Below, piece by piece: positions 18,880 to 27,512 of a DNA stretch of 64,000 nucleotides. Position 1 is the first letter of the stretch; each line of letters begins with the position of its first letter. Location of the stretch: NCBI GenBank assembly GCA_002404995.1, contig DHKY01000019.1:1-64000 (forward strand), in the 5' to 3' direction. A model generated the notes under the pieces. It did no database searches. It saw only the letters and a list, made by a program, of their open reading frames with translations, and was not told the origin of the DNA. The position numbers and the translations under genes were made by a program. The stretch comes from Caryophanales bacterium UBA4682 (lineage in GTDB: Bacteria > Bacillota_I > Bacilli_A > RFN20 > CAG-288).

Positions 18880-19755
18880 ATGAAACAAGCGATCGACGAA
18901 CAATTTCTCCAGCAAATCGAGCAATTTACGTTGGCCGTCAAGGACAACGTCGCCGGTCTTTTCGGTGGAAACCACAAATCCAAGAAATATGGTTCTTCCT
19001 GTGAGTTCGCAGATTACCGCGACTACATCGAAGGTGATGATGTCACGAAGATTGACTGGAACCTTTACGGAAAATTCGAGAAAAGGTATCTAAAGCTTTA
19101 TCTCGATGAGCGTCAGAGGCACACTCGTATCTATATTGATACAAGCCGTTCCAGGAGTTTCTTCAATAAAGACGAGATGGCTCTTAAAATTGCTTCAACT
19201 CTTGCTTTCAGGTCGGTCTCCGACAGGGACAAGGTCACAATCTACGCCCTAAAAGGCGACTATGCGGAACCGATTATTGAAAATCTGGTTGGCAAAGACA
19301 GCTATAGGAGTTCCATTAACCAGCTCAACAAGGTTAAGTTTGACGGAGAAAGTAGCATCTCGGATGCTATTGTCCGTTCGACTGTCGGGTATGGAGATGG
19401 AAAGAGCATCATCATTTCGGATTTCTGTTCGGACAGCAACTTTACGGATGCTGTTGACTACCTTCGCAATAAACGCCGTGATGTCAGGTGCATCCAGATT
19501 CTCGGCGATGAGGAAGTTCATCCGCAGTTCCGTGGTAAAAGGATCATCCATGATTCGGAAAATGATGATCGTTTCTTCAAGGACAATATCAGCCGTGACG
19601 TTGTCAACGCCTACCAGAAGGCCTTGAAGTTTGTCCAGGATAAAATCAAGAATTTCTGTCTTTCCCGAGAAGCCGACTATGTTTTCTGTTCGACTGACGA
19701 ACCCTTGAAAGAGGTGTTCTTGAATAAGAGGTTATCTAGGGGGGTTATCGAATGA
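18880..19755 (+). CDS. DUF58 protein, MoxR operon
   Basis: A 291-residue DUF58 protein. The family core GSSCEFADYRDYIEGDD-KIDWNLY is intact at about residues 43-67. A VWA-like MIDAS, DTSRS-M-S, at 87-93 is complete only if AGG at 19153 is Met. Under the standard code it would read SRSR. DUF58 proteins are regularly encoded between moxR and VWA genes and are probably MoxR clients. The start is six bases after the moxR stop. The end overlaps the next gene by four bases (ATGA). Confidence 0.88.
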   Translation: MKQAIDEQFLQQIEQFTLAVKDNVAGLFGGNHKSKKYGSSCEFADYRDYIEGDDVTKIDWNLYGKFEKRYLKLYLDERQRHTRIYIDTSRSRSFFNKDEMALKIASTLAFRSVSDRDKVTIYALKGDYAEPIIENLVGKDSYRSSINQLNKVKFDGESSISDAIVRSTVGYGDGKSIIISDFCSDSNFTDAVDYLRNKRRDVRCIQILGDEEVHPQFRGKRIIHDSENDDRFFKDNISRDVVNAYQKALKFVQDKIKNFCLSREADYVFCSTDEPLKEVFLNKRLSRGVIE

Positions 19756-21671
19756 GTTTCCAATATCCATATGCTCTCTTGGTCCTTCTTGCGATTCCGG
19801 TTTTAATCCTCATCTATATTTTACGGAACCGTTATAAGGAAGCGACCGCGCCGTCTACTTATCTTTGGGAGCTCAGTCAGAAATTCCTCAAGAAACGGAA
19901 CCCGTTCCATTCCAGGGAAAACCTGATTGCTCTCTTTGTTCAGATGTTTGCTATTGCCTTTATGGCAATCACCCTTGCCCATCCTGTTTTGAATCTGAAG
20001 GGCCAAGCAGAAAACAGGGTCTTCGTTCTCGATGGTTCTGCTAGCAGGAACAGGAAGAGGGAAGGTACTGGCTATGATGGCAAAGAGACGAAGTTCGAGG
20101 TGGCGAAAGAAGACATTCTAAAGAAAGTCCACGCTGCCAAGAAAGGTTCTACTTTTACTTTGATTGTCACGGATTCCGCTGAACCGAAAACGGTTTGTCA
20201 AGGAATCCAAGACGTTACTAGGTTCGAAAAATACAGGGATACCGTAGATTGCTCCTTTGCTGCCAATGGCATCAAGGATTCTCTGTCCTTAGCTCAGAAG
20301 CTCGTCTCTTCCGGAAGCGGAAGCGATGTCTATCTGGCTACGGATAAGAAAGTCAATTGCGATGACAACATCCATCTCAGGAGTTACTTCAACGATAAGC
20401 AGACCAATTATGCTATCACTGACGTTGCTTTCGAGTATAAGGATGATACGGAGCATGATACGTATATCGTGATTTCTCCGACCTATATCTGCTACGACCA
20501 TGACAATGCCAAGTTCCGTATCCGTTTCTCTATTAACGGAAAGGACTTAGGGCAGGTTGCCACGGTAAAGGCTGTTTCTGCCGGTCTTGAATACACTAGT
20601 GGATACCCTTTTAAGTATGATGGCACGATTGAGTCCATCACTTGCTCTGTCCTTGAGGATCAAAAGGAAAAGGACAAAGGGTACAAAGACTGCCTTGACT
20701 GTGATAATTCCTTTACTTTCTACAATGAAAAGAGCGACAGGCAGGCCAAAGTACTTTTAGTCAGCAGCAATCCGCGGTATTTTAATGCAGCTTTCAAGGC
20801 ATGGGGCGTCAACTGCACAGTTGTATCTCCAAGCTCCTTCAATACGACAAGCGGCTATGACATCTACATCTTTGACTGTGTCTCTCCGAATAAGCTTCCG
20901 ACCGATGGTGCAATCTGGTTTATCTGCCCTAAAGAAGATGTGGCGGATACCGGATTTACCTACCTTAACTCTTATTCGGATTCTGAAAACGGATATAAAT
21001 GCACCTATACGGATAATGACAACAGCCTGACTTATCAGCAGCTTACCAAGAACCTTGCAAAGAGAGATGTCTTAGTCAGCTACTATTCCCGTTATACGCT
21101 CGAAGATGACTTTACTACCATTCTTGCTTACAACAACGTCCCGATGATCTTTGCTGGCAAGACCCAATATGGCCAGCGTGAGGTTGTCTTTTCGTTCCCG
21201 TTACAGAGTTCAAGCATTCCGGTTACCTACGATTTCCTGCCTTTGACCCGTAATCTTATCCAATTCTCCCATCCGTCTTTGCTCGATAAATTCAGTTATA
21301 CGGTCGGAGACAGCCTTGCCATTAACACCGGTGACGAAGTCCAATCCAGGACCAGGACACGCCCGGACGGAACTGCTGTTCCGATTGTCAAGGGAACTAG
21401 CCAATACCTCAGCTATGATTTCGATGAGGTCGGTACCTATATCCTTAAAACCGTCAATACGGATAAAACGGGTAAGGAAGTCTATAGGTACGTAAAATAC
21501 CCAAAGGAGGAGGGAAATCCACTCGCCGAGGATTCTGACGCTTATCAGATTGTCAAGAATCCGGATGCAACGAAGGTCAACGGCATTTTCGACTCGATAC
21601 TTCCTGTCGCAATTGCTGCTGCTGTCTTCTTTGCCGCTGATTGGATCCTATATGCCCGTGAACAATACTAG
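19752..21671 (+). CDS. BatA/aerotolerance-type membrane protein with VWA-like domain
   Basis: 639 residues. The N-terminal YPYALLVLLAIPVLILIYIL stretch and the following TAPSTYLW segment match the BatA N-terminal domain. A second hydrophobic segment lies at about residues 60-80. A VWA-like domain starts with VLDGSAS-M-N-M (about 92-101), where both Met come from AGG. The C-terminus ends in another membrane segment (about 615-635). Bat-type proteins work with MoxR and DUF58 at the membrane. It overlaps the DUF58 gene by four bases and the next gene by 20. Confidence 0.78.
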   Translation: MSFQYPYALLVLLAIPVLILIYILRNRYKEATAPSTYLWELSQKFLKKRNPFHSRENLIALFVQMFAIAFMAITLAHPVLNLKGQAENRVFVLDGSASRNRKREGTGYDGKETKFEVAKEDILKKVHAAKKGSTFTLIVTDSAEPKTVCQGIQDVTRFEKYRDTVDCSFAANGIKDSLSLAQKLVSSGSGSDVYLATDKKVNCDDNIHLRSYFNDKQTNYAITDVAFEYKDDTEHDTYIVISPTYICYDHDNAKFRIRFSINGKDLGQVATVKAVSAGLEYTSGYPFKYDGTIESITCSVLEDQKEKDKGYKDCLDCDNSFTFYNEKSDRQAKVLLVSSNPRYFNAAFKAWGVNCTVVSPSSFNTTSGYDIYIFDCVSPNKLPTDGAIWFICPKEDVADTGFTYLNSYSDSENGYKCTYTDNDNSLTYQQLTKNLAKRDVLVSYYSRYTLEDDFTTILAYNNVPMIFAGKTQYGQREVVFSFPLQSSSIPVTYDFLPLTRNLIQFSHPSLLDKFSYTVGDSLAINTGDEVQSRTRTRPDGTAVPIVKGTSQYLSYDFDEVGTYILKTVNTDKTGKEVYRYVKYPKEEGNPLAEDSDAYQIVKNPDATKVNGIFDSILPVAIAAAVFFAADWILYAREQY

Positions 21672-24363
21672 AATTGAAAACCCATATCTGTTCTTCCTTC
21701 TGATTCCCCTTGTCGCACTTGTTCTCCTCGGCTTCTTCCTGATTCCGAAATACAAGCGGTATCGGACCAAGAACATCATTTCCCTGATTCTTCATCTGGT
21801 CAGGTCTGTCAGGCTTACGCTTGCCTTCGTCGATATTCAATACGTCAAATCCAGTTCTACGACGGAATTGATTGTCCTCGCCGACTGCTCAAAGAGCGAG
21901 TTCAACAATGCCGATCAGATTGATAAGCTGATCAATGAAGTTTATTCCCAGGCGGAAAAGGTTGATGGGACGAAAATCGGTGTCGTTGCCTTCGCAAAAG
22001 ACCAGGAAGTCGTCAACAACATCGGCAGCAAGTACAAATCAAAATCTATTCTGAAATATTTTGAGGATGGGTCTGACTTCGATAATTCCGCTACTGACTT
22101 GAAATCTGCTCTTCTCTATGCCGACAGCCTGTATTCTAAAGACAGCGCTGTCCGCCGTAGGATCATCAGGAGCGATGGTCTCGAGACCGATGGGTCTGCC
22201 GTTGAGGCTTTGGATCAGCTGACTGCTGACTCTGTCCAGATTGATGCTGTTTCCAGGAGTCAACCGGAATTTGATGAAGTTGCTATCACTGGTCTTGATT
22301 ATACCGATCATTGCTATATCGGCAAGGAACAGAAGGTCAAGGTTTCGGTCAAATCCAAAAAAGGCGGACTTTTAACCCTTACGCTTGTGTGTGATGGTAA
22401 GCAGGTTGCCCAAAGGAAAGATGAGCCCTGCAACAAAGGCATCAATGTCTATACCTTTGATATTGCCGCGGATACAGCCGGTACGTTCCGTTATGAAGTC
22501 TCTCTCTCTGGAAGGAGTGATACCTTCGAAGAGAATAACAAGAGGTCTTTCACTCAGGAAATCTCTGACCACTACAATGTCCTTTACATCGGAGATGATT
22601 CCGATGCTTTGGACAATCTCCAGACTTCTTTCCCTGAGAACGCGAAGTTCTCTTCTGTTCTGCTGAACTCTGCTGGTGCTTCCGGTGTTCCTTACTCCAT
22701 TACGGATCTTATCAAATACGATGAGATTATTCTCAATAATGTCAATAGGGAAACCCTGGATGAACCGGAACAGTTCGTTGCTAATCTTGAAACGGCTGTC
22801 AAGGACTATGGAAAGAGCCTTCTGACTCTTGGGTCGGTCTTCGCAGGCGCGGCCAAGGGTGATTACCTTTCGGATTACAATGCAAGGCTTCCGATTCAGA
22901 GTGAATCCGATGAGGGCAAAGCGATTGTTCTTGTTATCGATAACTCTGGCTCTATGGAAAGCGATAGCCGTTTGAAGAAGGCAAAAGAGGGCGCCAAGGC
23001 GATTCTCGGTCAGCTGAACGAGCGGGATTACATTTCTATCATTACCTTCTCGGATAGCACGAAGATTGTTACTCCTCTGACTTCTGTCAAAAACAAAGAA
23101 TCCGTCATCAAGAGTATCGGCAAGATTAAATCCGAAGGCGGAACTGTTATGTCTGGTGGCCTTAAAGCTGCACATCAGCAGTTGAAGAATTCTCCGACAG
23201 AGAATAAGTTTGTTATTACTCTGTCCGATGGTGATCCTTTCGATAATACGAATACTTTGAAAAAACTTGTTAAGGAAAGGTATGCAGACAACATTATTTG
23301 CTCCTTCATCAACATTTCCAATTCCTCTGGTACTTCCTTGCTTAAGACTTTGGCAAAAGCCGGAGAGGGCACTTACTATTATTGTAAGACCGCTGCAAGC
23401 CTTGTCGACGTTATGATTACTTCTGTCGTTACCGATGTCAACGAAAAGACGGTTGAAGAAGCTTCCGATGTCAAGATAGTGGACGAAAAAGACGATTCTG
23501 TCAAGGACATCAGCTCTCTTCCATCCATTGATGGCTACAATTTCGCCCGGATCAAGAAAGCCGCGAATACGGTTCTCACCCTCACTTACAAACATGAAAA
23601 TACCGATGAGGATGAAGGTTCGACTTCTACGGCTATTGCTACGGTTCCGCTCTATGCCTATTGGGATATCGGCGATGCCAAGGGAAGAGTCGCTTCCTTC
23701 ACTTCTGACTTTGGTAATGTTTGGACGGAATCCTTCCGTGGAAGCAATGAAGGTCAGCTCTTCAGGAAGCAGATGATTTCGGAAACTCTGCCCTCCCGTA
23801 ATATCGACTCTATCTTGGATAGGAAATATGAGAACCATGGCGTGACATCTTCGGTCAGCTTCATTGCCGCCGAAAAGAACAAAAATGCCAAGATTCACAT
23901 CAAAGTTACCTCTCCGGATAAGAAGAGTGTCAAAGAATACGACCTTAGTTATGATGGTTCTACCTTCTCGGCTGAAGTCGAGACGGGTGAAGTCGGCCTT
24001 TATGAAGTCGAAGTCACCTACTCCTATGATGTTACGAAAGAGGATGGTTCTGTTGAAACAGTGACGGATGAGCCTGAAATCAAGCAACTTAACTTTGATT
24101 ATTCTTCCGAATACGACAGGTTCCCGGAATCCACTTCGACTTTGCTCTATTCTTTGACAAAAGACACTGGAAAAGTCACTTACGATTCCATCGACTACCA
24201 GGTCAGTAGCTCGGAATATGCCTTCCAATCCTACAAATCCCTTAATGTTCTCTTCAGGATTATTGCTGTCGTTCTTCTCTTAATCGATATCTTTGTCCGT
24301 AAGAGCGACTTCAAAAAGAAGAAAAAAGACAAAGACAGGAATCTTAGGGCAGGCAGTAAGTAA
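21652..24363 (+). CDS. Large membrane-anchored VWA protein, last gene of moxR operon
   Basis: 903 residues from ATG 21652, chosen because the protein then opens with a membrane segment (PYLFFLLIPLVALVLLGFFL), as in BatB-like proteins; the longer frame would read through the previous gene. There is a first VWA-like start near residue 70 (VLADCSKSE), then a complete VWA domain from about residue 425 with MIDAS DNSGSM and later SGGL and SDGDP motifs. A beta-rich region follows, with a C-terminal membrane helix and a basic tail. It likely displays a metal-binding VWA domain outside the cell. It is co-transcribed with moxR. Confidence 0.8.
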   Translation: MPVNNTRIENPYLFFLLIPLVALVLLGFFLIPKYKRYRTKNIISLILHLVRSVRLTLAFVDIQYVKSSSTTELIVLADCSKSEFNNADQIDKLINEVYSQAEKVDGTKIGVVAFAKDQEVVNNIGSKYKSKSILKYFEDGSDFDNSATDLKSALLYADSLYSKDSAVRRRIIRSDGLETDGSAVEALDQLTADSVQIDAVSRSQPEFDEVAITGLDYTDHCYIGKEQKVKVSVKSKKGGLLTLTLVCDGKQVAQRKDEPCNKGINVYTFDIAADTAGTFRYEVSLSGRSDTFEENNKRSFTQEISDHYNVLYIGDDSDALDNLQTSFPENAKFSSVLLNSAGASGVPYSITDLIKYDEIILNNVNRETLDEPEQFVANLETAVKDYGKSLLTLGSVFAGAAKGDYLSDYNARLPIQSESDEGKAIVLVIDNSGSMESDSRLKKAKEGAKAILGQLNERDYISIITFSDSTKIVTPLTSVKNKESVIKSIGKIKSEGGTVMSGGLKAAHQQLKNSPTENKFVITLSDGDPFDNTNTLKKLVKERYADNIICSFINISNSSGTSLLKTLAKAGEGTYYYCKTAASLVDVMITSVVTDVNEKTVEEASDVKIVDEKDDSVKDISSLPSIDGYNFARIKKAANTVLTLTYKHENTDEDEGSTSTAIATVPLYAYWDIGDAKGRVASFTSDFGNVWTESFRGSNEGQLFRKQMISETLPSRNIDSILDRKYENHGVTSSVSFIAAEKNKNAKIHIKVTSPDKKSVKEYDLSYDGSTFSAEVETGEVGLYEVEVTYSYDVTKEDGSVETVTDEPEIKQLNFDYSSEYDRFPESTSTLLYSLTKDTGKVTYDSIDYQVSSSEYAFQSYKSLNVLFRIIAVVLLLIDIFVRKSDFKKKKKDKDRNLRAGSK

Positions 24364-24369
24364 TTGAAA

Positions 24370-24397
24370 AGAGGCTGTGCAAGCAGCCTCTTTTTTG
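24370..24397 (+). terminator. Terminator of the moxR operon
   Basis: Stem GAGGCTG with CAGCCTC followed by seven T. Confidence 0.85.
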
Positions 24398-24430
24398 TTT
24401 TTGGAATTTTCCATATTGAGGCAAACAAAA

Positions 24431-24450
24431 AACGGCCCAGGAGGCCGCTT
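24431..24450 (-). terminator. Terminator of cation exchanger 1
   Basis: Minus-strand stem GCGGCC with GGCCGT, followed by TTTTTTG. It lies a few bases after the stop codon. Confidence 0.6.
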
Positions 24451-24458
24451 TTTGATTA

Positions 24459-25496
24459 TCAGAGAACGAGAGAGAGGATATAAAGCGTGAAGGCAGAAGC
24501 TGCGAATAAGGCGGAGAAGAGGAAGGAGGTCTTGATGCCTTCTAGCGCTTTGGTCTTGTTTTTAAGCAGAACGAATCCAAGAGTCAGAAGAACGACACCG
24601 AGACCGAATAAGACGATCCATTGTGTGGAAGAGAATCCGTTTGCGGTATCTCCGAGAATCCAGATTCCGCGTTCGCTGACGATTTCGTTTCCTGGTATCT
24701 GGTGCCAGGAGATGATATCCGCAATGGCAATGACGGAATAATTGAAGGTGCAGGAGCCAATCCTGTTTCCATAGCCCGCATTGTAGTTCCGCTTCTTGAA
24801 GAGTTGAGCGGTAGAGATGATTTCCGGAATGGATGTGGCGATTCCTAGGAGTAGTGCTCCGCCGACTGTTCCATTCAGACTTGGGATTTCCTTGCAGATC
24901 CTATCGGTAAGATAAGTGATACCGATGGATGCTGCTACCAATAGAACGGATGCGATGATGAATAAGACAACGATTTTCTTGACAGACCAGTTGTTATCCG
25001 TTTCATCTTTTTCTGAATCGGTTTCTTTTGGCTGAAGAATTAAGGATACGATATAGAGAACGAGAGCTAGAATCGACATAAGGTTGATGTCACCGAGCCT
25101 GACCTGCCATCCTGTAGGAGCAAAGACCGCATAGAGAGCACAGGCGTACCTTCCAATGAGGAGCAATAACGAAGTAATATGGCTTTTATCGATTTTGGCC
25201 TGATAGAAGTGTTTAGCGAAGAAAAAGGTCAGAATAAGCAGGATAGTGAGGTCGAAGATATCGGAACCGAGGATGTCGCCGATAACTAAGGATGGGTTCT
25301 GAACCATCAATACGGAGGAAATCGAAGTGAACAGCTCCGGCAGGCTTGTCACACCCGCTAGCATGACGCCACCTAAGAATGCACCGGATATCTTTGTTTT
25401 CTTATCCAGCAAATCGACAAAGTCGCCAAGTTTCCTTGAGAGATAGACCCTCACGACTAGGACAACTACATAGGTAGGATACAACCACCAAGTCAT
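24459..25496 (-). CDS. Cation/Ca2+ exchanger (CaCA) family membrane protein 1
   Basis: A 345-residue, about ten-helix antiporter of the Na+/Ca2+ exchanger superfamily. Both alpha repeats are visible: VTSLPELFTS (about 55-64) with GDILGSDIFDL, and GIATSIPEIISTAQLF with GSCTFNYS. ATG 25496 (MTWWLYPTY) is chosen because GGAGG lies eight bases upstream and it lines up with the start of the paralogue at 31498; an in-frame ATG 15 bases earlier is possible. The superfamily moves Ca2+, K+ or Mn2+ against Na+ or H+. Unlike the paralogue, its leader shows no Mn2+-type riboswitch. Confidence 0.85.
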   Translation of the reverse strand: MTWWLYPTYVVVLVVRVYLSRKLGDFVDLLDKKTKISGAFLGGVMLAGVTSLPELFTSISSVLMVQNPSLVIGDILGSDIFDLTILLILTFFFAKHFYQAKIDKSHITSLLLLIGRYACALYAVFAPTGWQVRLGDINLMSILALVLYIVSLILQPKETDSEKDETDNNWSVKKIVVLFIIASVLLVAASIGITYLTDRICKEIPSLNGTVGGALLLGIATSIPEIISTAQLFKKRNYNAGYGNRIGSCTFNYSVIAIADIISWHQIPGNEIVSERGIWILGDTANGFSSTQWIVLFGLGVVLLTLGFVLLKNKTKALEGIKTSFLFSALFAASAFTLYILSLVL

Positions 25497-25548
25497 AAAA
25501 ACAGCCTCCATTTCACGATTTAAAGCATAAAAAAGAAGAAAGCCCCTT

Positions 25549-25578
25549 AGTTTAGCTATCTGGTTGGCTGTTAGTCAA
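25549..25578 (-). promoter_or_regulatory. Candidate promoter of exchanger 1
   Basis: On the minus strand, TTGACT (-35, 25573-25578), an 18-base spacer and TAAACT (-10, 25549-25554). This would give a leader of about 45 bases. Confidence 0.4.
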
Positions 25579-25719
25579 TGCAAACATTACAATACCTGCT
25601 AAAAAAGAATAAACTAGGCTTTCCTAGAAGTTATAGTAAACAAAAGAATGAAGCTCTTCTTTGCTAAAGGAAAGGCTTCTTGAATAAGAATCCGACTTTC
25701 TTAACCTAGGTAGATTCGA

Positions 25720-25725
25720 TATAAT
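25720..25725 (+). promoter_or_regulatory. -10 box of glycosyltransferase gene
   Basis: TATAAT 20 bases before the ATG at 25746. The leader would be short and no Shine-Dalgarno is seen. Confidence 0.5.
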
Positions 25726-25745
25726 ATTTACGATAACTTAAAACG

Positions 25746-27431
25746 ATGAACGAAACGATAATTAATATAGTTCTGTTAGAATTGTCTATCTTGGCGGGCT
25801 TTTCTGTTTTTGCTATACATTTGCTGATTCATCATGACCAGGGAAGGAAAAAGTTTGCCAAGGACCATATTTCGCTCCTGATTGCTTCTTTTGCCTTGAT
25901 CATAGGAACTAGGATACGAGTATGCCTTCTGGACAAATACCCGGGCGGTTTAAATCAGGATGAAGCTAGCGCCGGATATGATGCCTACTCGATCCTGAAA
26001 TACGGAATTGATCATAATGGCAGGCGTTATCCAAGGCATTTGATTGCTTGGGGAAGCGGACAGAATGCTCTTTATTCTTATCTGGCGATTCCTTTTATTG
26101 CCTTGTTAGGGAATACTGCTCTTGCGCTTCGTCTGCCAAGGGCGGTACTTAGCAGTTTGACCCTCTATATTCTTTTCATTACCCTTAGAAAAAGGATTGG
26201 CGAAAAGAAAGCTTTGGTTTTTTCTTTTTTCTTAATCATAAATCCCTGGCATATCAGGAAATCAAGATGGGCACTGGAGAGTAATATCTTCCCAGATCTT
26301 GTTTTGATTAGTTCATTGCTCCTTGCCTATGGTGTTTTCCGAAAGAACTATTTTTTCTATTATTTCTCTGCGATTTTGTTTGGCTTTTCAGCCTATAGTT
26401 ACGGAACAAGCTATTTCTTCCTTTTCTTTTTCATCATAGCCTTTTTAGTCTATCTATTTGTGAAGAAGCCAAGGAAACGATATCATCAAATCATCTATCT
26501 TGGCGTAAGGTTTGTTATGGTTATCCCAATTATTCTTTTCCTATATATTAACCTTTTCGATAAGGAAACCATCCACTATCTATGGTTCGACATCCCAAAG
26601 TTGAAAGTGGATCGGTTCCATACCGTGACCAGTATATTCTCTTCGAGATTCCTGAACGATTGTTTTAATAACTTTAAGAACTGCATAAGGCTTGTCTTTA
26701 ATCAAAACGATGGTTTAAGGTTCAATAATATTCCTTACTTCGGAACGCTTTATCTTTTTACGCTTCCCTTCTCTATCATTGGAATGCTTCATCCACTCAA
26801 AAACAAGAAGAAACATGCGCTTCTTAACGGAATTGATTCAAAGGAAACCATTTCCTCTCTTCTTTATTTTGTCCTTTCGGATGCAAGGATTGTCAGCTTC
26901 TTGCTTAGTTTTATTCTTGATTCCAATATTAATCGTATCAATATCATCTGGATTCTTCTTGCTTTCTTTGGAGCCATCGGCCTATCGGATATTGTTAGTT
27001 ATAGGAAATGGACTAAGGTTCCTCTTGGTGCAGCCTATGCAGTTTCCTTCCTTGCCTTTTCTTTATATTATCCGATTCACTGTAATGAAAAAATCACTCC
27101 AAACTTTTTCTTTGGACTGAAGGAAGCGGTCAAGTACTGCCTTGAGAAGCAACCAGACCATGTTTATATCACTCCATATGCCAACTATACTCTAGTTCTT
27201 TATTATTCGGAATACGCAACACCAGAATATGTCCGTTCCGTTTCATTCTATAATCCGGGTTCCGCTTTTGAGAATCCGAAAGAATTCACTGGCTACAGCT
27301 TCTATTTGCCAGATGAGAGGGAAAAAGGAAACATATATATCTGTCAGGATTATGAGGATCCTTATCAAGACATTGCCTTCGACAATCGAATCTACAGGGG
27401 ACGTTATGTTGTCTATGACTGCACTAAATGA
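25746..27431 (+). CDS. GT-C (PMT/ArnT-like) membrane glycosyltransferase
   Basis: A 561-residue polytopic protein of the dolichyl-phosphate-mannose mannosyltransferase type, which moves a sugar from a lipid carrier outside the membrane. The first loop has LNQDEASAGYDAYSI, with the acidic pair typical of the GT-C catalytic site. Then come GSGQNALYSYL, LPMAVLSS and NPWHIMKSRW; the Met in the last two comes from AGG, and Arg from AGA. About ten hydrophobic segments follow and a soluble C-terminal domain. The sugar and acceptor are unknown. It stands alone, so an acceptor cannot be inferred from neighbours. Confidence 0.75.
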   Translation: MNETIINIVLLELSILAGFSVFAIHLLIHHDQGRKKFAKDHISLLIASFALIIGTRIRVCLLDKYPGGLNQDEASAGYDAYSILKYGIDHNGRRYPRHLIAWGSGQNALYSYLAIPFIALLGNTALALRLPRAVLSSLTLYILFITLRKRIGEKKALVFSFFLIINPWHIRKSRWALESNIFPDLVLISSLLLAYGVFRKNYFFYYFSAILFGFSAYSYGTSYFFLFFFIIAFLVYLFVKKPRKRYHQIIYLGVRFVMVIPIILFLYINLFDKETIHYLWFDIPKLKVDRFHTVTSIFSSRFLNDCFNNFKNCIRLVFNQNDGLRFNNIPYFGTLYLFTLPFSIIGMLHPLKNKKKHALLNGIDSKETISSLLYFVLSDARIVSFLLSFILDSNINRINIIWILLAFFGAIGLSDIVSYRKWTKVPLGAAYAVSFLAFSLYYPIHCNEKITPNFFFGLKEAVKYCLEKQPDHVYITPYANYTLVLYYSEYATPEYVRSVSFYNPGSAFENPKEFTGYSFYLPDEREKGNIYICQDYEDPYQDIAFDNRIYRGRYVVYDCTK

Positions 27432-27480
27432 ATGTTCTAAAAGTGTTATATTAATGCTATACAAATAATTCAATTTAAAC

Positions 27481-27512
27481 TATAATCCTCCTGAATGAAT
27501 CAGGAGGGGTTT
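27481..27512 (+). promoter_or_regulatory. Promoter -10 and Shine-Dalgarno-masking hairpin
   Basis: TATAAT (27481-27486) is followed at once by CCTCCTGA (27487-27494) and its perfect complement TCAGGAGG (27500-27507), with a five-base loop. The second arm is the ribosome binding site of the gene at 27513. A long read-through transcript would have the site masked. A transcript started from this -10 would lose most of the first arm. Confidence 0.5.

Noticed and set aside
22372..24228. Long minus-strand reading frame of 618 codons
   Set aside because: It lies opposite the VWA gene, has no ribosome binding site and no recognisable domain; it is a shadow of codon bias.
25497..25745. An yybP-ykoY riboswitch before exchanger 1
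   Set aside because: The minus-strand leader lacks GGGGAGTAG, GTCAACA and GGCAAG elements; only a weak promoter and small hairpins are seen.
27495..27512. ATG 27495 as start of the DUF2075 gene
   Set aside because: It lies in the loop of the hairpin and has no ribosome binding site; AGGAGG at 27502 serves ATG 27513.
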